NCBI RefSeq assembly: GCF_009857595.1 | Contig: NZ_WWCU01000025.1 | Span: forward strand, 1-64,000 | Source of the DNA: Pseudoduganella aquatica | GTDB lineage: Bacteria; Pseudomonadota; Gammaproteobacteria; Burkholderiales; Burkholderiaceae_D | Length of the DNA: 64,000 nt | Direction of reading: 5' to 3' | Part shown: positions 50,728 through 60,620 of the stretch, in pieces | How positions within the stretch are numbered: position 1 is the stretch's first letter | Layout: every line of letters begins with the position of its first letter | The notes under the pieces: generated by a model | Databases searched by the model: none | What the model was told of the DNA's origin: nothing | The model's input: only the letters and a program-made list of their open reading frames with translations | Position numbers and translations under genes: made by a program

Positions 50728-53192
50728 CCCGCCAAAAGCTGCCCCAAAGCGCTGGCCTGCACCTGCGCATCCGCCAGGTAGCCCTGGTACTGGTCGCAGC
50801 CCGCGCTGCGCAGGAAATCAAGCTGCTCCTGCGTTTCCACCCCTTCCGCAATGGCCAGCATGTCCAGGCTGCGCGCCATGGCGATCATGGCGCCGATCAC
50901 AGCGGTATTGCCGTCCAGCGTGGCCACGAAGGACTGGTCTATCTTCAGCTTGTCCACCGGGTAGTCCTTCAGATAGCCCAGGCGCGAATAGCCGGTGCCG
51001 AAATCGTCTATGGTCAGCCGCACGCCCAGCCCATGCAGCGCATCCAATGTGCTGCGCGCGGCGTTACCGCCCTTCATGATGATGGCCTCGGTCAGCTCCA
51101 GCTCCAGGCTGGCCGGGTCCAGCCCGCTGGCCTCCAGCGCCGCGCGCACGACGGCCAGCAAGTCCTTCTGCGCAAACTGCGCCGCCGACAGGTTGACCGC
51201 CACCACCAGGCTGTGCCCGGCGTCGCGCCAGCGCCGCGCAGTGCGGCAGGCCTGCTGCAGCACCCAATTCCCGATCGGCACCATCAAGCCGGCCTCCTCG
51301 GCGGCGGCCATGAAGCGCTCCGGGCGCAGCAGGCCCAGCTCGGGGTGGCGCCAGCGCAGCAGCGCCTCCACGCCCACCGCCGCGCCGCTGGCAATGTCCA
51401 CCTCCGCGTGGAAGGCCAGCTCGAACTGCTGCTCGCGCAAGGCCAGCCGCAAGCCGCTCTCCAGCTGCTCGCGCTCGGCTATCCTGGCGTGCATGTCGGC
51501 GTTGAAGAACTTGAAGCCGTTGCGCCCGCTTTCCTTGGCGTGGTACATGGCCACGTCCGCATTGTTGATGAGCTGCTCGATGCCGTCGCCGTCCTCCGGA
51601 TACAGGCTGATGCCGACCGAGCCGGACACGTGCAGCGCATGCGGCCCCAGCTGGAAAGGCTGGGCGATGGCGCCCAGCACGCTGGCCGCCACGTGCGCGG
51701 CCTGGTCCGCGCCGCCGATATCGGCCAGGATGATCAGGAACTCGTCGCCGCCCTGGCGGCTCACCGTGTCGGCGCCGCGCACGCACTTCACCAGCCGCGC
51801 CGCCACCTCCTTGAGCAGCTGATCGCCCACCTGGTGGCCCAGCGTGTCGTTGACCTCCTTGAAGCGGTCCAGGTCGATGAACAGGATGGCCAGCATGGTG
51901 TGGCTGCGGCGCGCCGACGCCAGCGCCAGGCTGAGCCGGTCCAGCAGCAGCACGCGGTTGGGCAGGTCGGTCAGGAAGTCGTGCTCGGCAAGGTGGCGGG
52001 TGTGGTCCGCGTCGCGCTTGCGGTCGGTGATGTCGGACAGCATGCCCATGTAGCTGCTGACCCGGTCCGCGTTGTCGCGGATGGCGGTCAGCGACAGCCA
52101 GCCGGGAAACAGTTCGCCGCCCCGCCGGCGGGCGCTGACCTCGCCCTGCCAGTGGCCGTTGGCATCCATTTCCTGCCACACCAGGCGCTGGAAGTCGTGC
52201 TCGTCCTCGCCGCTGCGGCGCAGCTGCAAGGGCTGGCCCAGCATGGCCTCGGCCTCGTAGCCGGTGATCTGGGTGAACGAGCGGTTGAGGGCGATGATGC
52301 GGCGTTCGCGGTCGGTCAGCACGATGGCGTCGCGGCAGTTCTCGAACACCTGGGCCGCCAGGTGCAGCGTGCGCTCGGCCTGCTTGCGGGCGCTGATGTC
52401 GCGCACCACCACGTAGAACAGGTAGCCGTGGTCCAGCGAAATCGAGGTCATCAGCACTTCGGCCCAGAAGGCTTCGCCGGCGCAGTTGAGGAAGCGCCAG
52501 TCGTAGCGCAGGCTGCCGCCGCCCTCATCCATGCCGGGCGGCCCCGCCTGCTGCTCGCCGTCCGGCGGCTGCTGCGTGGAAAAATCGCGCAGGCGGTGAC
52601 CGACCATGCCGTCGCGCTGCGGGCATTTGAACAGCGCCAGCGCGGCCGGGTTCAGGTCGGTCACGCGCTCGCCCTGCAGCATCAGGATGGCGTCGGCGGA
52701 GCTCAGGTAGAGCTGGCGGAAATTGGCCCCGGCCGCGCGCAGCGCCTCGTCCTCGATGCGGCGCGCGGTAATGTCGGCGTCGACGCAAAACATCTGCCGC
52801 ACGGCGCCGTCCTGCGCCACCGGGAACAGCGTGGAATTGACCCACAGGCGGCGTCCGCTCGCCGTATTCACCTGCCAGTCCCGGGCCGGCTTGGCGCGCC
52901 CGCTGCGCCAGGCCTCCGCCAGCGCGGCCGCGTGCTCATCGGCCTGCTCGAAGGCCAGCAGGCTGGCCAGCGGCCGGCCCAGCGCGTCGGCGGAGGCGAT
53001 GCCGTACAGTTCGGCGCAGGCGCTATTCCAGAACAGCACGCAGCCAGCCTCGTCCATGCAGTGCACGGCCACCAGCTGGGACGGCTCAACCGTATCGATC
53101 AGGCGGGAGATCAGGTTCAGTGCGTCCGGCACCGCGATGGTGTCGGACGGTGCGGGCAAGGCAGGCCCAGCGTCAGGTTGATGCGGCTCCAC
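50724..53192 (-). CDS. PAS-PAS-PAS-GGDEF-EAL c-di-GMP enzyme
   Basis: A soluble sensor of 822 residues counted from a GTG at 53192, which has GAGGG 4 bases upstream; an in-frame TTG at 53276 would add 28 unlikely residues. Three PAS domains fill residues about 20-390. GGDEF is intact at about 481-485 with I-site RGAD five residues earlier. The EAL domain has EALLRW (about 609), AVNLS, ELTEAI, IDDFGTGYS, LKIDQSF and AEGVETQ, so it should hydrolyse c-di-GMP. The usual YQP phrase of EAL domains reads FHAEVD. No membrane helix is present, so the signal is cytoplasmic and unknown. Confidence 0.92.
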   Translation of the reverse strand: MEPHQPDAGPALPAPSDTIAVPDALNLISRLIDTVEPSQLVAVHCMDEAGCVLFWNSACAELYGIASADALGRPLASLLAFEQADEHAAALAEAWRSGRAKPARDWQVNTASGRRLWVNSTLFPVAQDGAVRQMFCVDADITARRIEDEALRAAGANFRQLYLSSADAILMLQGERVTDLNPAALALFKCPQRDGMVGHRLRDFSTQQPPDGEQQAGPPGMDEGGGSLRYDWRFLNCAGEAFWAEVLMTSISLDHGYLFYVVVRDISARKQAERTLHLAAQVFENCRDAIVLTDRERRIIALNRSFTQITGYEAEAMLGQPLQLRRSGEDEHDFQRLVWQEMDANGHWQGEVSARRRGGELFPGWLSLTAIRDNADRVSSYMGMLSDITDRKRDADHTRHLAEHDFLTDLPNRVLLLDRLSLALASARRSHTMLAILFIDLDRFKEVNDTLGHQVGDQLLKEVAARLVKCVRGADTVSRQGGDEFLIILADIGGADQAAHVAASVLGAIAQPFQLGPHALHVSGSVGISLYPEDGDGIEQLINNADVAMYHAKESGRNGFKFFNADMHARIAEREQLESGLRLALREQQFELAFHAEVDIASGAAVGVEALLRWRHPELGLLRPERFMAAAEEAGLMVPIGNWVLQQACRTARRWRDAGHSLVVAVNLSAAQFAQKDLLAVVRAALEASGLDPASLELELTEAIIMKGGNAARSTLDALHGLGVRLTIDDFGTGYSRLGYLKDYPVDKLKIDQSFVATLDGNTAVIGAMIAMARSLDMLAIAEGVETQEQLDFLRSAGCDQYQGYLADAQVQASALGQLLAG

Positions 53193-53445
53193 GGCGCCCT
53201 CGATGCGATGTGCCCGCTTCGGGGCGTAGCATTCATCTTGGCGCGTGCGCGCGGCGCACGTATTGCGCTTTGTCAAACGTGCGCGCCGCCGGCGCCGGGT
53301 CGTTGCCGTGATGCATCAGGCCACCCGCCCCCGCGTTTTTGCAACTCAGCCCTGCTTTTCTCCGTTTCGTCGCACTGGCGTGGTGCGGGCTCTTGAAATT
53401 ACCTAGAGTGGCAACATCCCAATCTGGCCTCCAAGAGACAAAACA

Positions 53446-54696
53446 ATGAAAATCGAGACCTTGCCCCTATCCTCCGCTCCCGCCCAGGCCGCAGCGCGCG
53501 GCAAACGCTGGCGCAAGCCTGCCGCAGTGCTGATCGTACTGGCCCTGGCGGGCGGCGGATGGACCGTGATGCAGAGCCGGGCCAAGACGCCCGCTCCGGC
53601 CACTGCCGCGGCGCCGGCCAAGGCCGACGCGAAAAAAGGCCCGGAAGTCTACGAACTGGCCGCCGCCGACGTGGCCGCCATCGATGCGCGCGCGCTGGCC
53701 GTGAGCTTGCCGCTGTCCGGCTCGCTGGCGCCCGTCAGCCAGGCCACCATCAAGGCCAAGGTGTCCGGCGAAGTGCGCGAGGCGGCCGTGCGCGAAGGCA
53801 CGCATGTGGCCCAGGGCCAGGTGCTGGCGCGGCTGGACCAGGCCGACCTGCAGGCGCGCCTGACGCAGCAGCAGGCCATGCTGGACGAGGCGCAGGCCAA
53901 GCTGGCCATGGCCAGCCGCAACCACGCCAACAGCCAGGCCCTGCTCAAGCAGAACTATATTTCCTCGACGTCCTACGACACCACCGCCAACGGCGTGGAA
54001 CTGGCGCGCGCCAATGTGAAGTCGGCCAGCGCCATGGTGGACATGGCCCGCATTGCGCTGAACGACAGCGTGATCCGCGCGCCCATGAGCGGCGTCATCT
54101 CCAAACGCCATGTGCAGGCGGGCGAAAAAGTCGCGCCTGACATGCCCGTCTACACCATCGTCAACCTGGCCGAGCTGACGCTGGAAGCGCAAGTACCCAC
54201 GTCCGAGATTCCGCGCGTGAAAACCGGCCAGGACGTGGCGTTCAAGGTGGACGGCTTCCAGCGCGAATTCCACGGCAAGGTGGCGCGCATCAACCCCACC
54301 GCCGAGCCCGGCTCGCGCGCCATGCTGGTCTACATTTCCGTCGAGAACAAGGACGGCGCCCTGCTGGGCGGCATGTTCGCCAAGGGCAATATCGTCACCG
54401 AACGCTCGGCCGTGATGCCGGTGGTGCCGCTGGCGGCGCTGCGCAGCGACGGCGGCAAGCAGGTGGTGTACCAGGTGGACCAGGGCAAGGTGGTGGCGCA
54501 GCCGGTCACGCTGGGCCTGCGCAACGAGGACACCGGCTACGCCGAAGTGACCGGCGGCCTGCAGCAGGGCGCGCAGGTGATCGTGGCCAAGCTGGACGCG
54601 GTCAAGCCGGGCGCCAAGGTCAAGCTGGCCGCGCCGGCCGGCGCGGACGCGGCGGCGGCCACGGCAAAGGCCAGCGTGCCGGGCGCGCGGAGCTAA
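53446..54696 (+). CDS. RND efflux periplasmic adaptor (membrane fusion protein)
   Basis: A 416-residue HlyD/AcrA-type adaptor. One N-terminal membrane helix (KPAAVLIVLALAGGGWTVM, residues 24-42) is followed by a barrel-sandwich domain (IKAKVSGEVREAAVREGTHVAQGQ), a helical hairpin (DEAQAKLAMASRNHANSQALLKQ), and the second barrel half (SVIRAPMSGVISKRHVQAGE). The beta-barrel and membrane-proximal domain end the protein. It is three bases from the permease gene. No regulator of the pump is adjacent. Confidence 0.94.
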   Translation: MKIETLPLSSAPAQAAARGKRWRKPAAVLIVLALAGGGWTVMQSRAKTPAPATAAAPAKADAKKGPEVYELAAADVAAIDARALAVSLPLSGSLAPVSQATIKAKVSGEVREAAVREGTHVAQGQVLARLDQADLQARLTQQQAMLDEAQAKLAMASRNHANSQALLKQNYISSTSYDTTANGVELARANVKSASAMVDMARIALNDSVIRAPMSGVISKRHVQAGEKVAPDMPVYTIVNLAELTLEAQVPTSEIPRVKTGQDVAFKVDGFQREFHGKVARINPTAEPGSRAMLVYISVENKDGALLGGMFAKGNIVTERSAVMPVVPLAALRSDGGKQVVYQVDQGKVVAQPVTLGLRNEDTGYAEVTGGLQQGAQVIVAKLDAVKPGAKVKLAAPAGADAAAATAKASVPGARS

Positions 54697-54699
54697 GCC

Positions 54700-57600
54700 A
54701 TGTGGATAACCAAAGTCAGCATTAAAAATCCGGTGTTCGCCACCATGGTGATGGTGGCGCTCATGGTGCTGGGCCTGTTCGCCTACAAGCGCCTGGGCGT
54801 GGAGAGCATGCCCAACGTCAGCCTGCCCTTCGCCGCCATCGAGATCGAATATCCGGGCGCCTCGCCGGAAGCGGTGGAGAACGACATTACGCGGCCGGTG
54901 GAGGACATCGTCAACACCGTCAGCGGCGTGAAGACCATACGCGCCAACTCCTGGGAAGGCCGCGCCGGCGTCTACCTGGAGTTCCAGCTGTCCACCAATA
55001 TGGACCGCGCCATGCAGGAGCTGCGCGACAAGGTGGCCCTGGTGCGCCCGCGCTTCCCCAAGGAGGCCAAAGACCCCTTCATCGCCCGCGAGGAAGGCGA
55101 CAATGAACGCCCGGTGGTGACGCTCTCGTTGAGCTCGGACAAGCACAGCCTGCGCGAGCTGTCGACCATGACGGACCAGATCATCAGCAAGCGCTTCCAG
55201 AACGTGGCCGGCGTGGGCCAGGTGCGCGTGCTGGGCACCACCAAGCGCCAGGTGCTGATCAGCCTGAAACCCAACGAGATGACCGCGCAGGGCATAGGCG
55301 TGGACGAGATCATCCGCGCCATCCAGGCCACCAATGCCAACCTGCCGGCCGGTAACATCAGCCAGCCGGTGACCGAGCAGCTGGTGCGGGTGGAAGGCAA
55401 GATCAAGGACGCGCGCGAATTCAACAAAATCATCGTGGCGCGCCGCGCCAACGGCCCGGTCTACCTGGACCAGGTGGCCAGCGTGGTCGACGGCGAGGAG
55501 GAAGCGCAATCGTACTCGCGCATCGACGGCAAGCCCGGCATTTCGCTGGAAGTGACCAAGGTGCAGGACGCCAACGTGGTGGTGGTGGGCGAAGGCGTGC
55601 GCAAGGCCGCCGAGGCCCTGCAGCAGACGCTGCCGGACGGCGTCCGCCTGCACATCCTCGATTCGCAGTCCGAGCGCGTGCAGAGCCAGCTCGACAACGT
55701 GAAGCGCACCATCATCGAAGGCGCGGTGCTGACCATGGTGATCGTGTTCTTCTTCCTCAAGTCCTGGCGCTCGACCATCATCACCGGCCTGACCTTGCCG
55801 ATCTCCGTCATGGCCAGCTTTATCGCCATGCAGGCCTTCGGCTTCACGCTGAACTTCCTCACGCTGATGGCGCTGTCGCTGTGCATCGGCCTGCTGATCG
55901 ACGACGCCATCGTGGTGCGCGAGAACATTGTGCGCCACTTCGGCATGGGCAAGGGCCACCACCAGGCGGCCGAGGACGGCACCAACGAGATCGGCCTGGC
56001 CGTCATGGCCACCACCTTCGCCATCGTGGCCGTGTTCATCCCGGTGGCGTTTATGGACGGCATTATCGGCCGTTTCTTTCTGCAGTTCGGCATCACCGTG
56101 GCGGTGGCCGTGCTGGTGTCGCTGTTCGTCTCCTTCACGCTGGACCCCATGCTGTCGTCCGTGTGGCCGGACCCGGAAGAGAACCGCTTCCGCTACCTGC
56201 CGTGGCTGGGCCGCTTCATGGACTGGGTCGAGCGCGGCGTGGACTGGCTGCACGTGGTGTACGGCAAGGTGCTGGCCGCCGCGCTGAACTGGCGCAAGAC
56301 CACGCTGGCCGCCACCGCCGCCATCTTCGTGGCCAGCCTGATGCTGGTGCCCATGATAGGCGGCGAGATGTTCCCGGAAACCGATGAAGGCTGGGTCAAT
56401 ATGCGCTTCAAGACCCCGGTCGGCTCCAGCCTGGAATACACCAACGACAAGGTCAAGCAGGTGGAAACGGCGCTGAGCGAATTCAAGGAAATCGACAGCA
56501 TCCTGTCCAACGTGGGCACGCGCGACGGCCGCAACTCGGCCGAGGTGAACCTGAAGCTGACCGACGTGAAGAAAACCCACCGCCGCTCGCAGAAGGCGCT
56601 GGAGAAAGCCATCCGCGAACGGCTGGCGCCGATCGCCGGCATCCAGCTGTCGGTGGGCCAGAAGCCTATCTTCATCGCCATCCTGGGCACCGACGAAGGC
56701 AAGCTGGACGCCGTGGCGCGCGAGCTGATGGACAAGATGCGCAAGATCAAGGGCGTGGCCGACCTGGAATACAGCCAGGAAGGCGCCAATCCGTCGACCA
56801 TGATCAAGATTAACCAGGAGCTGGCCAGCGACCTCGGCTTGTCGGTGCAGCAGGTGGGCGCGGCGCTGCGGCCTTTCGTGGCGGGCGAGAAAGTCAGCCA
56901 CTGGCTGGCCTCGGACGGCCAGAACTACGAGATCAATGTGCAGCTGCCCAAGTCCGGCCGCCAGCGCGTGATGGACCTGGCCGACCTGTCCATCGCGTCC
57001 AGCCGCCTGAACGCGGACGGCTCGCCGCGCATGGTGCCGCTGCGCCAGGTGGTGGAGTTCATCCCCTCGTCCAGCCCGCAGGTGCTCAAGCGCCAGGCGC
57101 TGCAGCGCCGCGTGGCGGTCTACGCCGGCGTGGAAGGCCGTCCCGGCGGCGACGTGGACGCCGACGTGCAGAAGGCCATCAAGTCCATCACCCTGCCGCC
57201 CGGCGTGCGCTTCGACGTGGCCGGCAACGCGCAGCAGATGCAGGAAACCATGGGCGGCGCCGTCACCGCGCTGGGCGTGGCGGTGATCTTCATCTACCTG
57301 GTGCTGGCCTCGCAGTTCGGCAGCTTCCTGCAGCCGGTCGCCATCATGACCTCGCTGCCGCTGTCGCTGATCGGCGTGCTGCTGGCGCTGCTCATTACCG
57401 GCAGCACCTTGAACATCTTCTCGGTGATCGGCTTTATCATGCTGATGGGCCTGGTGACCAAGAACGCGATCTTGCTGGTGGACTTCACCAACCACGGCCA
57501 GAAGGAAGGCCTGGACCAGCGCGCCGCCATCATGCAGGCCGGCCAGGTGCGCCTGCGCCCCATCATGATGACCACGCTGGCCATGATCTTCGGCATGCTG

Positions 57601-57831
57601 CCCATGGCCATCGGCCTGGGCGACGGCGGCGAAACGCAAGCGCCCATGGGCCGCGCCGTGATCGGCGGCGTCATCACCTCCACCCTGCTGACGCTGGTGG
57701 TGGTGCCGGTGGCCTACACCTATCTCGACACGCTGGGCAAGCGCTGCGCGCGCTGGCTGGGCGGCAAGCAGGAAGCCGCCACCGCCGCCGCCGTGGCGGA
57801 ACAACTCCACCCCTCGAAAAAGACCGCTTGA
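54700..57831 (+). CDS. RND (HAE1/AcrB-type) multidrug efflux permease
   Basis: A 1043-residue inner-membrane proton-driven exporter. Twelve helices lie in two halves with two large periplasmic loops. The proton-relay region in helix 4 (LCIGLLIDDAIVVRENI) has the paired Asp residues of AcrB, and the partner Lys-type region is GLVTKNAILLVDF. Substrates cannot be predicted. No outer-membrane channel gene follows, so it must share a TolC-like protein encoded elsewhere. Confidence 0.95.
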   Translation: MWITKVSIKNPVFATMVMVALMVLGLFAYKRLGVESMPNVSLPFAAIEIEYPGASPEAVENDITRPVEDIVNTVSGVKTIRANSWEGRAGVYLEFQLSTNMDRAMQELRDKVALVRPRFPKEAKDPFIAREEGDNERPVVTLSLSSDKHSLRELSTMTDQIISKRFQNVAGVGQVRVLGTTKRQVLISLKPNEMTAQGIGVDEIIRAIQATNANLPAGNISQPVTEQLVRVEGKIKDAREFNKIIVARRANGPVYLDQVASVVDGEEEAQSYSRIDGKPGISLEVTKVQDANVVVVGEGVRKAAEALQQTLPDGVRLHILDSQSERVQSQLDNVKRTIIEGAVLTMVIVFFFLKSWRSTIITGLTLPISVMASFIAMQAFGFTLNFLTLMALSLCIGLLIDDAIVVRENIVRHFGMGKGHHQAAEDGTNEIGLAVMATTFAIVAVFIPVAFMDGIIGRFFLQFGITVAVAVLVSLFVSFTLDPMLSSVWPDPEENRFRYLPWLGRFMDWVERGVDWLHVVYGKVLAAALNWRKTTLAATAAIFVASLMLVPMIGGEMFPETDEGWVNMRFKTPVGSSLEYTNDKVKQVETALSEFKEIDSILSNVGTRDGRNSAEVNLKLTDVKKTHRRSQKALEKAIRERLAPIAGIQLSVGQKPIFIAILGTDEGKLDAVARELMDKMRKIKGVADLEYSQEGANPSTMIKINQELASDLGLSVQQVGAALRPFVAGEKVSHWLASDGQNYEINVQLPKSGRQRVMDLADLSIASSRLNADGSPRMVPLRQVVEFIPSSSPQVLKRQALQRRVAVYAGVEGRPGGDVDADVQKAIKSITLPPGVRFDVAGNAQQMQETMGGAVTALGVAVIFIYLVLASQFGSFLQPVAIMTSLPLSLIGVLLALLITGSTLNIFSVIGFIMLMGLVTKNAILLVDFTNHGQKEGLDQRAAIMQAGQVRLRPIMMTTLAMIFGMLPMAIGLGDGGETQAPMGRAVIGGVITSTLLTLVVVPVAYTYLDTLGKRCARWLGGKQEAATAAAVAEQLHPSKKTA

Positions 57832-58613
57832 TGAAAAAAACCGTATTGGGCGCGCTGGCCGCGCTGCTGTTGTCGCCTTGCGCCACGGGCGCCTTCGCCG
57901 CCGAACCGGCCGAGCCCGCCAAAGCGCAGTCCAAGGAGCCGCCGCCGGTGGTGATCCAGGGCATCCGCAATCCCGAGCTGAAGACCTACCGCGTGATGGC
58001 GGCGGGGCTGGACGCCTTCGACGACTACCACACGCTGGCGCCCGCCGCGCCGGAAGTGCGCTTCAGGCTGCGCGCGCGCAGCGGCGCCAAGAATGTGGAA
58101 ATGGAAAACCTGGCCATCCGCGTTGCAGGCGACAGCGTTTCCATCCATCTGCCGGTGGCGGCCGACCATACCTTCTCGCTGCCGCGCAGCGAGGAGGCGC
58201 GCCGGGAGAACGCGGACCTGCTGCTGAACAAGCCGAAAGGCGGCTACCGCTGGGAGCCGGACATCCACAGCGCCGGCGTGCCGCAAGGCATGCGGCGGCT
58301 GGGCGACCTGCGGCTCGAATGCAAGGTGCTGGTGGCCACGGCCAAGGAGGAAATCGGATTCTGGTTCACCAGCCTGGTCAACACCATACTGCTGACGACG
58401 GACTGGTGCGGGCATGAAAAAATCAAGCTGCACAAGGTGACGCAGCGGGCAGTCGCCAGCGCCACGCTGCTGCATGGCGAACAGCGGGTGCCGCTCCAGC
58501 TGAGCAGCGACGGCATGGGCTACCTGCCGCCGCTGGGGGAGAAGATCTATCTGGATGACGAACTGATCGAGATCCAGTTCGTGGAGGCGCAGGAACCGAA
58601 GCCAGCCGCGTAA
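57831..58613 (+). CDS. Periplasmic protein of unknown function coupled to the RND pump
   Basis: A 260-residue protein with a Sec signal (MKKTVLGALAALLLSP, cleavage near AFAAEPAE). The mature part is alpha/beta with IQGIRNPELKTYRVMAAGLDAFD and EIGFWFTSLVNTILLTTDWCGHEKIKL segments and two cysteines. It is not recognised as a named family. The ATG overlaps the permease stop by one base (TGATG), so it is translationally coupled and could be an accessory subunit of the efflux pump. Confidence 0.75.
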   Translation: MKKTVLGALAALLLSPCATGAFAAEPAEPAKAQSKEPPPVVIQGIRNPELKTYRVMAAGLDAFDDYHTLAPAAPEVRFRLRARSGAKNVEMENLAIRVAGDSVSIHLPVAADHTFSLPRSEEARRENADLLLNKPKGGYRWEPDIHSAGVPQGMRRLGDLRLECKVLVATAKEEIGFWFTSLVNTILLTTDWCGHEKIKLHKVTQRAVASATLLHGEQRVPLQLSSDGMGYLPPLGEKIYLDDELIEIQFVEAQEPKPAA

Positions 58614-58622
58614 GCGCAGGCA

Positions 58623-58734
58623 TGGCGGGTTACGCCGCTGCGCGGCTAACCCGCCCTACGCATGACGATTTTCCGGTCATGCTTGCACGGCGTAGGGCGG
58701 GTTAGCGGGCCGCTTGCGGCACGCGTAACCCGCC
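58623..58734. repeat. REP-like repeat, inverted pair
   Basis: A unit at 58623-58660 and an inverted unit at 58691-58734 with a 30-base spacer containing a short GACGATTTTCCGGTC palindrome-like stretch. They lie between convergent genes and are the longest pair in the window. Confidence 0.85.
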
Positions 58735-58741
58735 ACCGTCC

Positions 58742-59344
58742 TTATTTCAGCGTCAGCGCCACCACGGCGCTGCTCGCGGTGCCGTAGGTGTTGGTGATGA
58801 CCACGTCATAGGTGGACGCGTCCGCGCTGGTGACGTTGCTCAGCGTGTAGCTGGCCGAGTTGGCGCCGGTGATGTTGGTGCCGGCCTTGCGCCACTGGTA
58901 GCCCAGGGTGTCGCTGCCGGTAGCCACCACGGTGAAGGTCACCGAGCCGCCCGCCGCCACGCTTTGCGCGACCGGCTGCGTGGTGATGGCGGGTAGTATG
59001 CCCACCACCAGCGTCGCCGCCGTGCTGGTGACGCTGCCGACCTTGTTGGACACGATCACGTCGTACACGCCCGCGCGGGCCGCGATCAGCGGGCTGAAGG
59101 TGAATTTCTGCGCGGTGATGTCCGGCAGTACCACGCCGTCCTTGCGCCAGGTGTATTTCAGGTTGCCGCCGGTGGCCACCACGCTGAAGCTGGCGTCGCT
59201 GCCGGCGCCGGCGGTCACGGAAGCCGGCTGGGTGGTGATGACGGGCTGGGTTTCCGCCTCGGTGGAATCGCCGCCGCTGCCGCCGCAGGCAACCAGGGCC
59301 ACGGCCATTGCGCAGGCCGACAGGTGAAGCACATACTTTTTCAT
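58742..59344 (-). CDS. Lipoprotein with two Ig-like domains
   Basis: A 200-residue predicted lipoprotein. The N-terminus MKKYVLHLSACAMAVALVACGGSGG has a lipobox (VALVAC) with a Gly/Ser linker, and Gly at +2 predicts outer-membrane sorting. Two tandem immunoglobulin-like repeats follow, each with PAITTQPxxxxVxxGxxxxFxVVATG, YxWRKxG and YDVxxxNxxGxxxS phrases (residues about 32-115 and 116-200). It may be a surface adhesin or structural protein. An in-frame start at 59392 is possible but would place the signal internally. Confidence 0.85.
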   Translation of the reverse strand: MKKYVLHLSACAMAVALVACGGSGGDSTEAETQPVITTQPASVTAGAGSDASFSVVATGGNLKYTWRKDGVVLPDITAQKFTFSPLIAARAGVYDVIVSNKVGSVTSTAATLVVGILPAITTQPVAQSVAAGGSVTFTVVATGSDTLGYQWRKAGTNITGANSASYTLSNVTSADASTYDVVITNTYGTASSAVVALTLK

Positions 59345-59464
59345 AGGGGTTCCCGCTGGAATGAAGTCAGCGAGAGTATAGGACCGCCGCAATGCCTGAC
59401 GACACTAGTTGCTGTAAATTTAAGAAATAAAGTGTATCAGAACGTAACAGCGGCGCGGGCGTCC

Positions 59465-59644
59465 TTATTCCTGTCCGGGCGCCGGCGGGGCTGGCGCAGC
59501 GTCATCGTCCTCGTCCGCCGCCTCGCCCTGCTCGCCTTCCGGCCTGTTCTTGGCTTCCAGCTTGCGCCTGGCCTTTTCCTCGTTCTTCTTTTTCTTCTCC
59601 AGCTCCCGTTGGCGTTTTTCGTACTGGAAATTTGTCTTAGCCAT
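59465..59644 (-). CDS. Small highly charged conserved protein
   Basis: A 59-residue protein beginning AKTNFQYEKRQRELEKKKKN, a helical Lys/Glu/Arg-rich segment, then an acidic Ala/Pro-rich tail. Similar short proteins are common in beta-proteobacteria but have no assigned function. GAGAGG lies 6 bases before the ATG at 59644, a good start. Confidence 0.75.
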   Translation of the reverse strand: MAKTNFQYEKRQRELEKKKKNEEKARRKLEAKNRPEGEQGEAADEDDDAAPAPPAPGQE

Positions 59645-59717
59645 TTGCACCTCTCCCATGTTGCGAACTATGTTTGTTCAGCTACATTATGACGCAGATG
59701 CGGCGCGCGCAAATATT

Positions 59718-60620
59718 TCAGCCGCGGGGATGATGTTGCGCATGCAAATGCTTCAAACGCTCGCGCGCCACGTGGGTGTAGATTTGCGTGGTGGAGATGT
59801 CGGCATGGCCCAGCAGCAGCTGCACCACGCGCAGGTCGGCGCCATGGTTGAGCAAATGCGTGGCGAACGCGTGGCGCATGGTGTGCGGCGACAGCGGCGA
59901 GGTAATGCCGGCCTTGTGGGCGTGCTTTTTGATAATCACCCAGAACATCTGGCGCGTCATCGGCCCGCCGCGTCCGGTCACGAACAGCGCGTCGTCCTGC
60001 TGGCCGTCCAGGATGGCCCAGCGCGCCTCCTTCATATAGCGTTCTATCCACTGGCGCGCCTGGCCGCCGAACGGCACCAGCCGCGTCTTGCCGCCCTTGC
60101 CGGTAATGCGCAGCACGCCGTCGTTCAGGCTCAGCTCGAAGGTCTTCAGCGCCACCAGTTCGGACACCCGCAAGCCGCTGGCGTACATCAGCTCCAGCAT
60201 GGTGCGTTCGCGCAGGCCCAGCGGGGTGCGCGTGTCGGGCGCGGCCAGCAAGGCCTCCACCTGGGCTTCGCTCAGCGTATGCACGAAGCGCTGCGCCTGC
60301 TTGGCCGAGGCCAGCTTCAGGCACGGATCGGCCGCCACCAGCTTCTGCCGCAGCGCATACTGGTAATAGCGTTTCAGCACTGACAAGCGGCGGTTGGAGG
60401 AGCTGGCCTTGGTGTCCTCGTGGCGCGCGCTGAAATAGGCGTCGATATCGTGCGTGGCCACCGCGTTCAGGCCGGCCACGTCCGGCCGCGCCACCTCCAG
60501 CCAGCGCGCGAACAGGCGCAGGTCGCGGCGGTAGGCGTCCAGCGAGTTCTTGGCCAGGCCGTCCTCCAGCCACAGCGCGTCGCAGAACTCGTCGATCAGA
60601 GCAGCGTTGTCTGTTGCCAT
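59718..60620 (-). CDS. xerD: Tyrosine recombinase XerD
   Basis: A 300-residue site-specific recombinase that resolves chromosome dimers at dif with XerC and FtsK. The N-terminal SAM-like domain covers residues 1-85. The catalytic domain carries SGLRVSELVAL (Arg), HTMRHAFATHLL (His-x2-Arg) and LGHADISTTQIYTHV (His and nucleophilic Tyr), plus the Lys in the GKGGKTRLVPF hairpin. The start lies 25 bases inside the end of the upstream ogt gene, so the two are translationally coupled. The XerD rather than XerC assignment is based on overall feel. Confidence 0.93.
   Translation of the reverse strand: MATDNAALIDEFCDALWLEDGLAKNSLDAYRRDLRLFARWLEVARPDVAGLNAVATHDIDAYFSARHEDTKASSSNRRLSVLKRYYQYALRQKLVAADPCLKLASAKQAQRFVHTLSEAQVEALLAAPDTRTPLGLRERTMLELMYASGLRVSELVALKTFELSLNDGVLRITGKGGKTRLVPFGGQARQWIERYMKEARWAILDGQQDDALFVTGRGGPMTRQMFWVIIKKHAHKAGITSPLSPHTMRHAFATHLLNHGADLRVVQLLLGHADISTTQIYTHVARERLKHLHAQHHPRG

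Noticed and set aside
53467..57810. Very long minus-strand open frame (1447 codons) opposite the RND genes
   Set aside because: It is His/Gly/Ala/Arg-rich low-complexity sequence with no domain, and the opposite strand encodes unmistakable RND proteins. It is a high-GC shadow frame.
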